Origin: Polytrichum commune
Lineage: Eukaryota; Streptophyta; Polytrichopsida; Polytrichales; Polytrichaceae
Assembly (NCBI GenBank): GCA_950295325.1
Contig: OX485809.1
Span: 13,328,001-13,392,000, forward strand
Length of the DNA: 64,000 nt
Reading direction: 5' to 3'
This document shows positions 39,001 to 50,185 of this stretch, piece after piece (within the stretch, counting starts at the first letter, position 1; each line of letters starts with the position of its first letter). A program made the position numbers and the translations under genes. A model generated the notes under the pieces. That model saw only the letters and a program-made list of their open reading frames with translations. It was not told the origin of the DNA and did not search any database.

Positions 39001-40456
39001 CTCTGCCATTGTGTTCTCCACCACAGCATAATAGCATAAAAAGCCAGCAGTAACGCTGTGCCTGCCAGGATAACCGCCAGGCCGACTGTGTCATGGTCCA
39101 ATAGAATAACCAAACGCACTCCCCATGTGATGAGGATGCCAATGGGGGACAAAACAGTCACCCAAGCGGCTCCTGATAAGATTCCACACACAATACTTAA
39201 TCGGGGCCCTTGAAGAAACGGTGTCCATTTTCGAGCATAAACCCAGCTGCAAAATCAACGACCAAAATCAAGAGTGAGATTGCACCCCTGAAGACGACAG
39301 ATTGAATAAAATAAGTCGACATATATATTCACCAGAGCACATGCTGCGTCAACTACATGACGTTTCTCAGAAGCTGAAAACTTGTGGTAACTCGTAGCTT
39401 GGTATTGAAAACCTAAACTCTAAAACAGTATGGCCGACTACGCCTCTCTTGCATAGAGAACTTGCTGCAGCTACCTGAATAACCAGCACACTTCCACAAA
39501 AGTTTGTCCACTAATACATGTAGTAGTGGTGCATTATAAAATGAACTGAAACGGTAATCCACCGTACTTCCGAGAGGTTTACTCATGGAGTCTGCCCATA
39601 GACATATAGAGTTTTCAGTAAACTACAGCCATCCCATTCCTCTCATTGCCACTTCAAAATCAATTTCCCTGTTCACGCTTCCCTAGACTATCTGTATGTT
39701 AGTTGAGATTCACAATAGCATAGACTAATGCCCCCATCACTGTACTTAACCAGCTGTATGGATTAAGTGAATGTGCGCGACAAAAGCGGATTTTTTTCCC
39801 AAAATAGGTCGTCCGCATTCGTTTGAATATTTCCCCATTCAAAAAAGTCGAGCACACATTGTCCTCTTAAAACCTGGATAGTGCACCATTGTGCAGAGAA
39901 ATAGTGAGCAGAAACACGATGCATGCGGGTTCCCTGTTTGAATATATTTAAAGAGTCTTACACTAGACCAGACTCCAGATTGGGAAAACCTTCCAAGTTA
40001 CATAATTCCCTGATTATTTAGCCTCTTGTCAACCACATGCAAAAAGAAACCCGGCACATGACACTTGCATTTGCAGTCTCCAATACATGTAGAACCATAC
40101 AAACAAACCACTTCAGAATTCAGCACATCACCTCAACTCAGCTCAACACATTCAGCTCCATGATTCTAGTGTTGAATTAGCCTTACGACGACCTCCATAT
40201 GAAATGCCTTATTGTCAAACCAAAAGGGGACAAAAAGCCAATGTAGGTACTCTCATAAGCAACATATCCCAGAAATTTAAACTCGAACACAAAAGGCGAA
40301 TTTCTGAGCACAGCACCTGTAGATCCGCCATGGTCGCCAATTCACAGCGACAAGAATCGCAACGGACAGCGCGCTAAAGACACAGAAGAACGTCCCGAAA
40401 ATTGAACATGTCGTCACCACACTATGCAGGTCCCCTCCGTCCACAGAGGCTCCCAT
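23537..40456 (-). CDS. DEK1: DEK1, plasma-membrane calpain-type cysteine protease
   Basis: Thirty coding exons, first to last: 40456-40317, 39246-38996, 38010-37828, 37446-37311, 36729-36599, 36318-36216, 35855-34832, 33947-33837, 33637-33579, 33284-33110, 32482-32209, 31938-31788, 31620-31509, 31404-31239, 31068-30998, 30814-30723, 30583-30421, 30231-30160, 29905-29528, 29422-29307, 28836-28539, 28181-27862, 27661-27301, 27024-26704, 26569-26465, 26255-26127, 25665-25285, 25101-24964, 24630-24394, 23845-23537. They sum to 6507 bp, 2168 residues, with every junction in phase; land-plant DEK1 is about this long. The protein is a multi-pass membrane calpain whose C-terminal protease is thought to be released by self-cleavage. 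It controls positional cell fate and division-plane orientation (aleurone and epidermis in flowering plants, bud development in moss). The chosen start aligns with other plant DEK1 N-termini; an in-frame ATG at 40576 would add 40 basic residues. Identity is certain; splice sites are by eye. Confidence 0.96.
27301..30231 (-). other. DEK1: DEK1 arm and LG3 domain (exons 18-23)
   Basis: Exons 18-21 encode the cytosolic arm, residues 1115-1402: SSAALLVGD, a DTEWVYMWDKFGGYLL segment and then a charged coiled-coil-like stretch (EEEGKGKERRKALLEREERR). Exons 22-23 encode the laminin-G3-like domain, residues 1403-1629, with GAVCIMDDEP, SDSGPVC-like QPDSGPVC and ITDGRWHTVAVTVDADSGEA. The LG3 domain is thought to regulate the protease. 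Confidence 0.9.
30421..33947 (-). other. DEK1: DEK1 second membrane block (exons 8-17)
   Basis: Ten small exons (59 to 274 bp) encode residues 657-1114, almost all hydrophobic helices with short links. Landmarks are LTVPLMVASLSVGLPIWVHN, SPLDDLKYHGWS, SPYTSPVYLGWA, FATYRFS, GASVGYFTFLGVLAGRSL and VYSPRVLPVYVYDAHAD. The last exon of the block ends in ISRPQLTLK before the cytosolic arm. Confidence 0.9.
34832..40456 (-). other. DEK1: DEK1 N-terminal membrane block and loop (exons 1-7)
   Basis: Residues 1 to about 340 hold the first set of membrane helices, with conserved stretches VNWRPWR, FARKW-like VYARKW, LWWRTQWQSSR and YSPSGFFFGVSAI. Exon 7 (1024 bp, the largest) encodes the rest of this block and then the loop, about residues 350-620. 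The loop starts ARRAALEHTVVRLREGFGRR, runs through a Ser-rich low-complexity part, and ends with the conserved LLQDKGLDPNFAMMLKEK and ILALLQRSSLDA segments. This loop is the part proposed to sense or regulate. Confidence 0.9.
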
Positions 40457-40920
40457 AGTGTTATATAACCTCTGTCTTCTTCTTTTTTCAGCTTCATTCA
40501 CTTCAGAATGAGCTCCGGTTCCCCTTTCGAGCCGCCATAGCCATCTCCCAAACCTCCCAAACCCAAACCTCTCCAAGCCGACCCCATTCTTCGCCTCTTC
40601 AGCTCAAATCTGAATCATTTCGTCCCTAATTTTACAGAGCTCACCATACAGCCGGAGCGGCATCCCGTAGTGCTCATCTAGACTGTAAGTGCAGGCATTC
40701 TTAGCGAGCACCGACGCGAGGGCCGACATAGCCAGCAGCTGGCTATGGCGATTCTGAACATGGCCATGGCCTACAGTAGAGAAAGAGAGAGAGAGGGGGA
40801 GAAAGAGAGAGAGAAGCGACAGCACTGAGCACTCCCCTCTCTCCCTTTCTCTCTCTGTTCTCTCTCTCTCTCTCTCTTCCGTTGGCCTTCTTCTGACAGC
40901 AGCCGCTCTCATCACTAGTA
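40457..40920 (-). promoter_or_regulatory. DEK1 5' leader/promoter region with GA/CT tracts
   Basis: Upstream of the chosen DEK1 start is a GA-rich tract (40773-40815), followed upstream by a CT-rich tract (40838-40880) on the + strand. The two can pair as an imperfect hairpin and resemble GAGA/CT tracts often found in plant 5' leaders. A 103-codon frame at 40604-40915 (minus) spans them and ends before the 40576 ATG; it could act as an upstream frame but looks low-complexity. No TATA box was identified. Confidence 0.5.
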
Positions 40921-41800
40921 ACTCACGCCTCCCTCTTCTGACTCTGTTGGGCCTTATGTGGTGATCACTTGTCTTGTGTGGCTACATACAAGCTAGTTTG
41001 GGGTTTTAATTGGACTTTTGAGCACATAAATTGGTCAGGTCTTGATCATGCATCGCATACAAGATATGATTATGTCATTTTAAGCATAATCGCAGCACTT
41101 GTAACTTATAGCATGCTCACACTAGGGTCGCTTGTTGCTCCTTGGTGGCATGAGGAATCCCTCTTGATACGGAAAGTTCATCTCTTTCTAAAATTTATTG
41201 GTATCAATAAGGATTTCTCATCAAACGTGCAGTATCCTCACTAGATTTAATGTACTACAGTTTCGTCCATTCACTTCATCACTACCTACAAGACATAAAC
41301 TCTTGCCAAGATGGAAAGTCTCCCATTGTGTGGGTCAGTCCTAGTGTGGGCATCTCTCTCTCTCTCTCTCTCTCATCGTAGCCCTCATCATTAGTGATTC
41401 ATGCCACCATGTTATGATTGTGTGCATGCCTTAGAATGTGGTGATCGCTTGTCTTGTGTGGTCATTTCTCTCTCACTTATGTTGTGGGGTTTTAATTAGA
41501 TTCAAGCACACATAAATTGGTGAAATTTTGATCGTGCCGTTTTAGGCATGTTTGCATAGCTTTGCAACATTAGTAACTTGGCATTGACCACTATCTCCTT
41601 TCCATCTCTACGCTCTTTCTCTCTCTCTTCCATTGGCCTTCTTCTAACAACAATTGCTCTCATCACTAATAAATTATGCATGTCTCCTTATGATTGTGCG
41701 TGTGGGGTGAGCACTCATCTTGTATGGCTATTTAGCTAGTTTCATATTTTAATTGGACTATTAAGCACATCAATTGGTCAAATTTTGATAAAGCGTCACA
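40840..41800. repeat. Three diverged copies of a DEK1 5'-flank segment
   Basis: Same-orientation copies lie at about 40840-41065, 41350-41545 and 41600-41795. Shared order: CT tract, TTGGCCTTCTTCT with ACA(G/A)CA (copies 1 and 3), CTCATCA(C/T)TA, GTGATC(A/G)CTTGTCTTGTGTGG or similar, GGTTTTAATT, GCACA then TAAATTGGT. Copy 1 overlaps the likely DEK1 leader. A fragment of the same sequence (CACTAGTAACTTACGC) recurs at about 43322. Confidence 0.75.
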
Positions 41801-42401
41801 CGAAAGCAGTGATCGTGGCATTTTTTAGCAAATGCCCTCTTTCATTCATGATATTGGTTGCCGGTAGTTGTAGAAGTAGCAACTCCATGTTAGCCATGGC
41901 AGTTGAAGATAATCATATATACTCCTTCTTGTTGTGGCACTCTAGGACATGTTTCCATATATTCATCAGGTGCCCCATACCAAATATACATTCTGGATAT
42001 TTTGAACCATGTTTGTTGTTTCTATAGGAATTTGACGTGTACGATTCTCTTATTTTATGTTATTTTTGTATAAGAATCAATAATCGACGTGTTTGTTGGA
42101 AAATCTCCATGGACTTGGCTTCGGGGAAGACCCAAATTCTTTGGTCCACATTATTTCACCAAGCCCACAATGATTTTCTCATAGTATGAGGACTATTTGA
42201 TGTAGTTACCAGTGTTGGATTGGTATCATCTTCTTTAATACCATTCAACTATCTATAACGAGGATTCTCATTTGAGGGTATTTGAAAACATTGTTGTTTA
42301 TAATATCTTCCGGGTTTACATACCAAGCAATAATCTTCACACTCAGGCAAGCTCACCCTTGTATCATTATTGTTCGGTGCAGTATTAATCCAAACAAAAA
42401 C

Positions 42402-42626
42402 TGGACCTCACGGCGAGACACCAATGTCCCAAATAACTCAAAGCCTCCTTGGTGATCGTTTTTGTGCTTGTACGTGATCGAAAATAAAAACGACCTTTGA
42501 ACATCAAAGCGTGTACATGACATCGAGATAATTTCAAAGCCTTAAACCAACCATTTTTGACATTGACACGGGCTTTATGGGAGAACCAATGTATCACGGG
42601 ACACCGGTGTCCCAACATAAGGTTCA
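42402..42626. mobile_element. MITE-like element with palindromic termini, family 2, copy 1
   Basis: The left end runs TGGACCTCACGGCGAGACAC then CAATGTCCC. The right end runs GGGACACCGGTGTCCC then AACATAAGGTTCA. The outer parts are imperfect inverted repeats, and the GGGACACCGGTGTCCC core is itself a perfect 16-bp palindrome. A relative is at 55731-55974. No coding sequence is present. Confidence 0.7.
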
Positions 42627-43259
42627 ACTCATGCACACAAAGATTACCTTACGTTGACATACCCACCAAATGTCAATATTTGGATGATATTATTATGTTA
42701 ATACCCACATGCAGTTCCTTGATACCATTATTACTACTTGATTCGATTACTTATCTCAACCAAACACCTATACAACAACACCTTTACCATCTTGGCTATA
42801 CATAGGTGAATAGTTATTACAATCAAATTTTAAACTTTTGACAATTCCGTATTTCAAGGAATAACATAAATTTTCATATCAATTTTGTAGGTTCCCCAAA
42901 TTGTCGGATTTCTCTAAACACAGTCTAATTAGTGCCAAAGTGATAAAGGCGAGTGGTACATGGCCTCAAAGACACACACCAAATACAAACAACTACCCAC
43001 TCAAAAGACGAACACCATTCCAAGCTCGACGTGGTTGAGCATGAGTAGTGGGGGGGAGCGCGGGAGGGAATCTTGAGTGGGAGAATGAATAAGAAATGCA
43101 TGCGAAGTGGGGAAGTTAGGGAGAAAGTGAGTAGGGTGGCAACCCTTTGGACTTGCCTACCATGTCATACGACTCATGTGTTTCATACCCTACGCATCCA
43201 CAACAAGAACAAGAACAGCAAGAAGAACAAGAAGAAGTGTCCTTATCGGGTAACAGTAC

Positions 43260-43720
43260 CCATCCAACACCCCCCCTCTCTTCCCTCTCTCCGTCGGGCG
43301 GGGCCGCCTCATGATAGGCCCTCACTAGTAACTTACGCTCTCTGACTGACTCCTCCTCCTCCTCCACCCCCACCCTGCCCTTCCCTTCCTTCCCTCCCTC
43401 CCTCCCTTTCCTCCTCCTTTTCAAATTCCCAACTCCACCCTACCCCATGCCATGCCATGCCATGCCATGCCATGCTAGGTCGGTCCTTTTCACCTATGCT
43501 ATGTGCGGGCATAGGGTGCTTTCTTGCACTTCTTCCAACCCATTGCCCCGCGGGGGGGGGGGGGCGGGGGGGGGGCGGGGGGGGGGGCTCCGGCTTCCGG
43601 ATCGGGGTTTCTTCTTCTTTATCGCTCGTGTTGTATCCTTGGCTCCGATTCTCGCTTCTCAGCCGGTGGGGGGTGTTGGTCACCACCACCGTCTTTAAAC
43701 CGTTGTACCGCGATGCATGG
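43260..43720. other. GC-rich island with long G tracts and ATGCC repeat
   Basis: In otherwise AT-rich DNA this patch is strongly GC-rich. It holds TCC/TCCC tracts (43347-43415), six tandem ATGCC-type units (43446-43475), and three G runs of 13, 10 and 11 separated by single C (43552-43587). Several long frames in the patch come from low-complexity sequence and are not credible genes. It also contains the CACTAGTAACTTACGC phrase shared with the DEK1 5' flank. Confidence 0.55.
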
Positions 43721-43739
43721 GGTGAAGTGCCCGTTTGTA

Positions 43740-44340
43740 TGTAAGTTAGTGTTTTAGGGTAGCGGCGCCCGTTTCGGATTAGGATCCTCGTCGGTAATGT
43801 ATAGGGTGCCATAATTTCGATCATGTTGGGACTGATTTCGGTGATTTTATTTGCGTGGGTGGTTGAAATAAGGTTCCACATTCCACGGGTTTGTTTCCAA
43901 GGTTGGTTTCCATGTAGGATGGTTCGCCGCCAACTTCTAGTGGGAATGTAGATGCCACTAGGTGGGGTCTACAATTCTGTTCGAATACGGTGGGTGAAGT
44001 GGCATGCACGGAAACTAAACCCTAAGTCTCCAACTTTGGTTATGGCATCATTAGGGAATCGGATAGTGCCATGACATATCTCCCCGGGTTTGAGTGTTGA
44101 AGTGAGGAGGGGTTTGTCTCAAAATGAGCAGTCGTGATAGATTGAACACATTGGTAATGTGTTCGGGCCAACTTTTGGCTTGAACAATTCAAAGCAATTT
44201 CATTTTGAGGAATAAAATCATTAAAAAAAATTGCATTCCTCCTCATTTCTCTCCCTACACAAGAAAAAATTGCATCGCCTTATACTTCTCTAGATTTGGT
44301 GCAAATTCTCTTAAGTGATAGGTTATGGGCGCCTCTATTC
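43740..44340. repeat. Dispersed repeat family X, copy 1
   Basis: It matches 54440-54990 in the same orientation. Shared landmarks in order are GATTTCGGTGATTT, GGGTGGTTGAAATAAGGTTCCA, GTGTTCGGGCCAACTTTTGGC, GAATAAAAT, GCAATCCTCCT-like and CTTCTCTAGA-TTGGTGCAAA. The unit has no recognisable protein. It is probably an old transposon. Confidence 0.65.
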
Positions 44341-44789
44341 TTAATAAATTGGGCCTAATGTGATCATTGGTCACTTTTTCATGCAATTTTGAATCATAAT
44401 GAGTTGATCCACATGCAACTTTTCTGTATACGTAATTAGTCTTTGAGAGTAATGTCCGTCAAGAGGTTATGGGTGACAAACTAAGGGATAAGCAAGTCAC
44501 TCATCCTCTTCGACTTGGTTATTAGGTAGTACCATCGAGATGAATGAAACAATGCAAAATAAATTTGTGGTGATCGTAGACCGGCTGGTTATGGAATTCC
44601 TTATATGCAGCATATAATAGGATCAATACATGATGTTTCATAGTGCACTTTAAATTTTGGTGTTAGTTTAGGACATTCCATGTGATTGTAAGCTTGCAAC
44701 AAGCAACTACCCCATCCTAGAAAATTGTAGTGATTTTGCAACTAATCTAAACAAGTCCCTGTTTATCATCTCCTTGAATTTCAAACTTC

Positions 44790-45010
44790 CAACACTAGCA
44801 AGAACCGATTGAGGGCCCCTTTACACACGGACCAAACTCTGTAACCATGAAAATCCAAGGGCCCTTGACAATCATCCAAAGGTTCTAATGTGGGAAACAT
44901 AATTCAGAGTTTACAATTGATGGGCCCTCAAGCTTGGTGTGAGGTGAACGTGGACTATGTTGAGGAACTGCAACATATTTCATGGATTATCCAAAATAAT
45001 AAGTAGTATG
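44790..45010. repeat. Dispersed repeat family Y, copy 1
   Basis: It shares ACACGGACCAA, ATCATCCAAAGG, GGGCCCTC(A/G)AGCTT and TGTTGAGG-ACAACATAT phrases with 50685-50870 in the same orientation, and in reverse orientation with about 55380-55530. Family unknown. Confidence 0.55.
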
Positions 45011-45641
45011 GGACCCCACCATGGCAATACAACTATTCTAGTAGTTGATGGCAATTTAATTGCTTGTTGTGACCCTTGGTTTTGCATTAAACCCGCCTCT
45101 TTTGAATGGGCCTAACACAATATTCGGAAGGCCATGAAACATCATCCACTTCATGCCATGCATAATGACATGTAGATTTTTCATCCATTTGAATATCTTA
45201 TGTCCCTCGTATCTTTATGATGTAATGTAGAGTAAACTTAGACCATCTTTGATTTCTCGACCAATCACATGAATTGTATATCATGGGTCAAGGGTCCTCA
45301 AGCTTTGCTGCAAAGTGTCCTTAATAGAAAATATCTTCTTGAAAAACAAGGCAAACACCTTAAGAGAACTACCTTCATCAACATGACTTCTCATTTGCAC
45401 CAATACAATCACAACTTTGAATTGAAGCCACATTATTTGGAAAAATCACATTTTTGTCATGACATGTATCCCTTTTGTGTGTGGCTTCCTTCCATTTTGC
45501 TAAATCATGTTGATATAGAAGTGGAATACTTAATGTTAATGTAAATGACTAAAGTTTCGAGAGGGGAATCAAGACCAATGTTGGACCATTATCATCTTTC
45601 TTTTTTAATATACCATTCAAGCATCTTGTAGTTCAAATTGT

Positions 45642-46061
45642 TGTCACGGTATGCGGCGTCGACGGCCGCACCTTATCCGTTGGGTTTCATCCATCTAGAT
45701 TTGGATGGATGAATCTTAGTTGTGGAGAGGAAGGCTCCTAAGTGAGGAGCCTCCTCCTTGGCTTGGCATTTTTGCCAAGTCAAGTCTTCTGAGGGAGTGT
45801 GTGGAGAGAGCTTGTGTGAGGTGAAGATTGCATGTTTTTGCAATAAATCTTGAGTTCTTCTCCCCCTACTTACACTCTTGGATTCTCCCGTGGTGGAGTG
45901 AGATAGCTTGACTCATTGTGTGCATTTGAAGAGAGATGTAGAGCTCTTATGAGTGTTTGACTCTCTTCCTTCTCTCATGTCGAGGCGTGTTATTTATGTG
46001 TGACTTTGCTATGTTTTAGTGTTGTTTGTTAGTGGTGGTTGGTACTCGAGCTACAGTGACA
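45642..46061. mobile_element. Candidate solo LTR
   Basis: The 420-bp unit begins TGTCACGG and ends CAGTGACA, so TGTCAC/GTGACA forms a short terminal inverted repeat beginning TG and ending CA. It holds an AATAAA at about 45842 and a CT-rich part, as LTRs often do. No internal retroelement sequence, second LTR or clear 5-bp target duplication was seen. Confidence 0.4.
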
Positions 46062-47220
46062 CACAATCGTTATTTATACGACACATCACATGCAATAGTT
46101 TTGCCTAGCTACACTTTCAACTTCCATCTCGAATTTTGTCAATGGTGGAGACTCTGAGAAAGCGAACCAATGTTCTCGAGACCAATGTCTTTTCATGTTC
46201 TTAATTTATCCTTCTCAAACATTAAACAGAGACAAATTGAGGTATATTGCAATGACAACATCCAATTTATCAACCTAATAGTGGTATTTTCATTTCAGTC
46301 ATTTCCCAAGTTTCTAGCTTTCTATTCTATTGCACAATTCCTCATGAGTCTGAAACACAATTATTTCTTAGTTAGGATTTCTATTTCAATCCTTCAACCT
46401 CACAGGAGTAATTAGACATTGCTCTTGTTGATTCAAGTCCTCATATTTGACATCTACTTTCATGGACAATTCTTTGACCAACCAAACAATTTAACATTCA
46501 TAGACAATTGATTTATGATATTGTGTTCATTTGAGAAAGAGACTATTATTTGCAATCAAACTTAGTCTTTTGGATAAACTTCTTAAGGATTGACACCTTG
46601 TCTTTCTCTACGGGCATTTGCAACTTAGATGCAAATTTCACATCCACCTATACAACTCAATCAAGAGACATAATGCACAAACTGCATTTGAAACAATGCG
46701 TTGCCTGCCTGCAAATTTCAAAGCCACCATCATGCAACAACTAATTACTCCGGAACCAAGGAATTACTCATCTTCCGCAAAATTCACTTCATAAGACCAA
46801 CCCATCCACTTTTGCTTCCTTCACAAGAGAACAAGTCGCTCATACTCTTTCACCACAAACCATAGTTCAAACGTAGAACTCTATCATGATCAATCCACAT
46901 GCGATGAGACTATAGACTTAAGCAAGAGTCCTGGAAAAGATTGCTAATACATCGAAAGCCAAGAAATCGCTCTTTGATGGCCGAACAATTTAGATCACAA
47001 CCAAACTTCAACATTGAAAGTATGCCACATTCGTCGAGACTCGAGACCCAACAAACAAGTCCGGCATTAAGAAATTGGTTACCTGATTCTTGTGTAGTGT
47101 GTCGTGTGTAACATTAAATGTGACCTTGGAACTTTGAAGGGCTCCCACATGGCTGGCAAAACTTGACATTAAGAGCTGTCTAAGGTTTACTTAATAGGCA
47201 CATGTGACCAAGCGCTAGTT
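46062..47220. other. Intergenic, no gene seen
   Basis: This AT-rich stretch has short frames with no recognisable protein. Confidence 0.45.
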
Positions 47221-47225
47221 GTAGC

Positions 47226-47470
47226 AGTGCCCGGGAAGATTTTTGGGCATTGCTGGTTGAGATCCTAGCTAGTGTTTCCTAAGTCCAACCAACTACATGT
47301 TGACATCTGACGGTTCTCCTTTATTAATATGGGCATATTCCATAGATTCTCCTTAAATGATGGGTAATTCTCCGGAAGTCTCGAACTTCGACCGGTTATT
47401 ATTCTCAAGCTCAACCACTTCATCTGTAACTAAACTAGCGGCCGATTCTTGCCGTTCATTTCGTTGCCGT
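47226..47470. repeat. Dispersed repeat, copy 2 (pair with 13364-13610)
   Basis: It carries AAGATTTTTGGGCATTG, CTACATGTTGACATCTG, AGTCTCGAACTTCGACCGG and CATCTGTAACTAA in the same order as the copy at 13364-13610. Diverged; no protein recognised. Confidence 0.65.
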
Positions 47471-48132
47471 TGTAGAACCGAGTGTTGGACTTGGTACCAC
47501 GTGAAGATTCTCCATTATTGCGTGTTTGGATAACAAGAGCATCATCATCCACCGGATAATCCCCACAATGCAACATAACAACAAAGTTGGGTTAACCCTT
47601 GAACGTCCGAGGGGCCCAATCTCGGCATCAAGGTGTCATATGGAGGGGTTATTAAGTGATAGTTTAAGATAAAAGTGTGAAAAATGGATTATATATGAAA
47701 CGAACTCATATATAATATGTCTAATTTATAAAGTTGGGTAAAATGGAGTATTAGGGTTGCTCATGCTCGTATAAATGTTCTAGACTTAAATACATATCAT
47801 GCATATTTAATCATCGTTGTCATATTTAATACATATTTAATGTATTAGTTCATTTCATGTAATTTTGGATAGGTTGTGTTAAAACCGACTCAATATTGTA
47901 GTTCACATACTATAGAAATTCAATGCTCGTTGCCATGCATCTGTACAAGTCGTCACACATCCCAAATAAGCGCACCCCACATTCTTTGAGGGTTAACATA
48001 CGCGGATCATGTTGTCTAATTGGATTGGTTATATTGAACACTAGCTTTGTAAACTTGTTATGGGTTTACATATGAGCTCGCGGCTATGATGAAGGTGAAG
48101 TGTCTCTCATTCACACCAACACATTGTCAAGT

Positions 48133-48134
<2 letters not shown>

Positions 48135-48163
<29 letters not shown>
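48135..48163. repeat. CT microsatellite
   Basis: An uninterrupted CT dinucleotide run of about 29 bp in non-coding DNA. Confidence 0.9.
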
Positions 48164-48165
<2 letters not shown>

Positions 48166-48169
48166 TGTT

Positions 48170-49490
48170 AAGATGTGAGAAAATGCCTAAAAGTATGAAA
48201 CTACGAGCACTATGTCAAAATGTATAATTGGTATGGATAATTATAACATAATTTAAATGACATATTTTAGTGTGTAGTAAGTTCAATACCAAATGGCTTG
48301 AGATACACTATAATGTTCCTATTAGTGTGGTGGAAATTAATTTGGGCCACTTTGATTGTCTTCTCCAAGTGGAAATAACGTGGATTCAAGACCTTAGATA
48401 TGCTCCATGTCTCCATGGAGACCTCCAAGCAACACCTTACCAAGGTTCACATTCTAACGCAACCCAAAAAATAAGGGTTCAAAGTAGACATGTGTCATGG
48501 CTCCATGTCATTGGGCCAAGCTATCCCATGAGCAAGTGCACCAGTGATACATGAAGAAATGTAAATTGTCGTAGTTAATCATATTACCATGCTTCAAATA
48601 CATGATAAAGTTAAGCAAACATTGCACATTTGTCAATGCCATCGGCCTGCCACTCAAAACCCTCTCGACACCCGTGCTATGGGCATTGTCGCAAACTACA
48701 AGTTACACAACATAAGCAAACCGGTCAAATTTTGTGAACCTCAAAATTAGTCAAAACCTCAAACAACGCATGCACCTCACGCTTTCAACTAAGTACGTGT
48801 GTGGCTCCCATGCCGTGGTTGATAGTTTGTTGGCCAGCTTCCTCCAGCTCGTTTCACTTGAACTTGTCACGAGTGTTGCAAACAACCATCATCATAGCGT
48901 AGACTACGAAGATGTCCTCTTCTAACTCTCGCAATGTTGCATCATATGTGCCCGTTTCCCGAACTATGAATGGAGTCCACAAACGGCCCAAAACCCATGT
49001 TGATTGGGAAGGTGGTATAAGTGGTATGGGTTGGTGACGATGTGTGACTACCGAGCGCCTAAACCCTAAACCCCCATGCTTTCTCACCCTTCTTACAAGC
49101 TTCAAAGTTGCGGTCAAGTCCTTCAAAACTGTATTGGGCCCTGCATTGTTGTAGCGGAACGCCGAAAGAGGGTCAAATGGGTTTGGGAACGAGCCTATGG
49201 GAACATGTAACCACGCCCATGGGTACGGCCGGAGAATCCAGTAGTAGCTGGCAATGCACTCGGGGGATGGGTGGCTAGGAGGCGGAGGAGAATAAACCCG
49301 TCTGTGCGGACCCCCGGTGTTAAAACCAAGGCTTATTTAAGGCCGCGTGGGAGTCGGGAACGGGACCCTATTCCATTTTGAAAACCATGTTAATTAAGCC
49401 ACGAGAGCGGGTCAAACCCCCGCCCCCCTTGAGCTGGAGGATAACCTTAATACACTGCCTATTTTAGGACCAACAATAGTAGTAGTGCCG
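48170..49490. other. Intergenic, no gene seen
   Basis: No coding frame with a known domain. A moderately GC-rich patch at about 49130-49440 has short frames only. Confidence 0.4.
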
Positions 49491-49495
49491 TTCAC

Positions 49496-50185
49496 TACAC
49501 TAAATATGATACTATTTCTTGTGAATGAGTGAACAAGAAAACGGTAGAACCGTGAGGCTCTGTCCTTTATTATGAAAGACTATAATTGTAGTTGTCCACT
49601 TTGCTCATGCCAATTCATGGCTATTCACTATATCAAACCTTTCTTGGATTTTGTGCACCTTCTTCTCAAATACAGATCAAGGATTGAAGCTACTCATTTA
49701 TCACCCAATTTTTTTAAAATAAATAATCAAAAACTACCGAAATAACTATAGTTAACTAGATTTCTTTCAATGCATTTTAGGGAGCACTTATATATATATA
49801 AACTATAGTTAACATCCACATTACATAAAGTGGACCAAAAATAACAAGAACAAGTAACGTCCAAGTGTGAACACAAAGTGGTTAGGAAATTTGCTCTTGA
49901 AACGAAGAAGTTGATGCATAGTCTCTGTCCTATAGACAGAGCCAACAAATGTTATTGTCATGGATGATGGATGAGTTCATCCATTGGCCTAAACCCTCTT
50001 GACAACAACTTGTGATGAAACATTGTCATGGATGATTGAAATTTGGATGGAAAGACCACTTGGCGAGTGAAAGTATGTAATTCCAACACTGGAAACCTAT
50101 AATCCCCGAAAACGTTTATAGGAAATGACGAATAACGTCGGGTTTACATTTAGTGTTGGTGACACTAAATGTGATATTTGGTGTG
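49496..50185. mobile_element. CACTAAATA-family MITE, copy C, carrying a nested insertion
   Basis: The left end TACACTAAATATGATA and right end GATATTTGGTGTG match copy A. The interior from about 49950 (TTATTGTCATGGATGATGG) to the right end follows copy A closely. About 407 bp at 49537-49943 interrupts the match. The right terminal TA has become TG. Confidence 0.75.
49537..49943. mobile_element. Insertion nested inside copy C, 5-bp duplication AACAA
   Basis: AACAA flanks both sides (49532-49536 and 49944-49948), and joining the outer parts restores the alignment with copy A. GGCTCTGTC near the left end (49556) is inverse to GACAGAGCC at the right end. A 5-bp duplication differs from the TA of the host element, so this is another family. 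It encodes nothing I recognise. Confidence 0.6.

Noticed and set aside
40457-40576. Upstream in-frame ATG extending DEK1 by 40 residues
   Set aside because: The extension is Arg-rich and absent from the DEK1 proteins I know; the inner Met aligns with their N-termini. It remains possible.
40604-40915. 103-codon frame upstream of DEK1
   Set aside because: It is mostly RERE-type translation of GA/CT tracts; it may be an upstream frame in the leader but is not called as a gene.
43333-43881. Long frames (182 codons on minus, others on plus) in the GC island
   Set aside because: They translate poly-Pro/poly-Gly and simple repeats, overlap on both strands and match no protein family.
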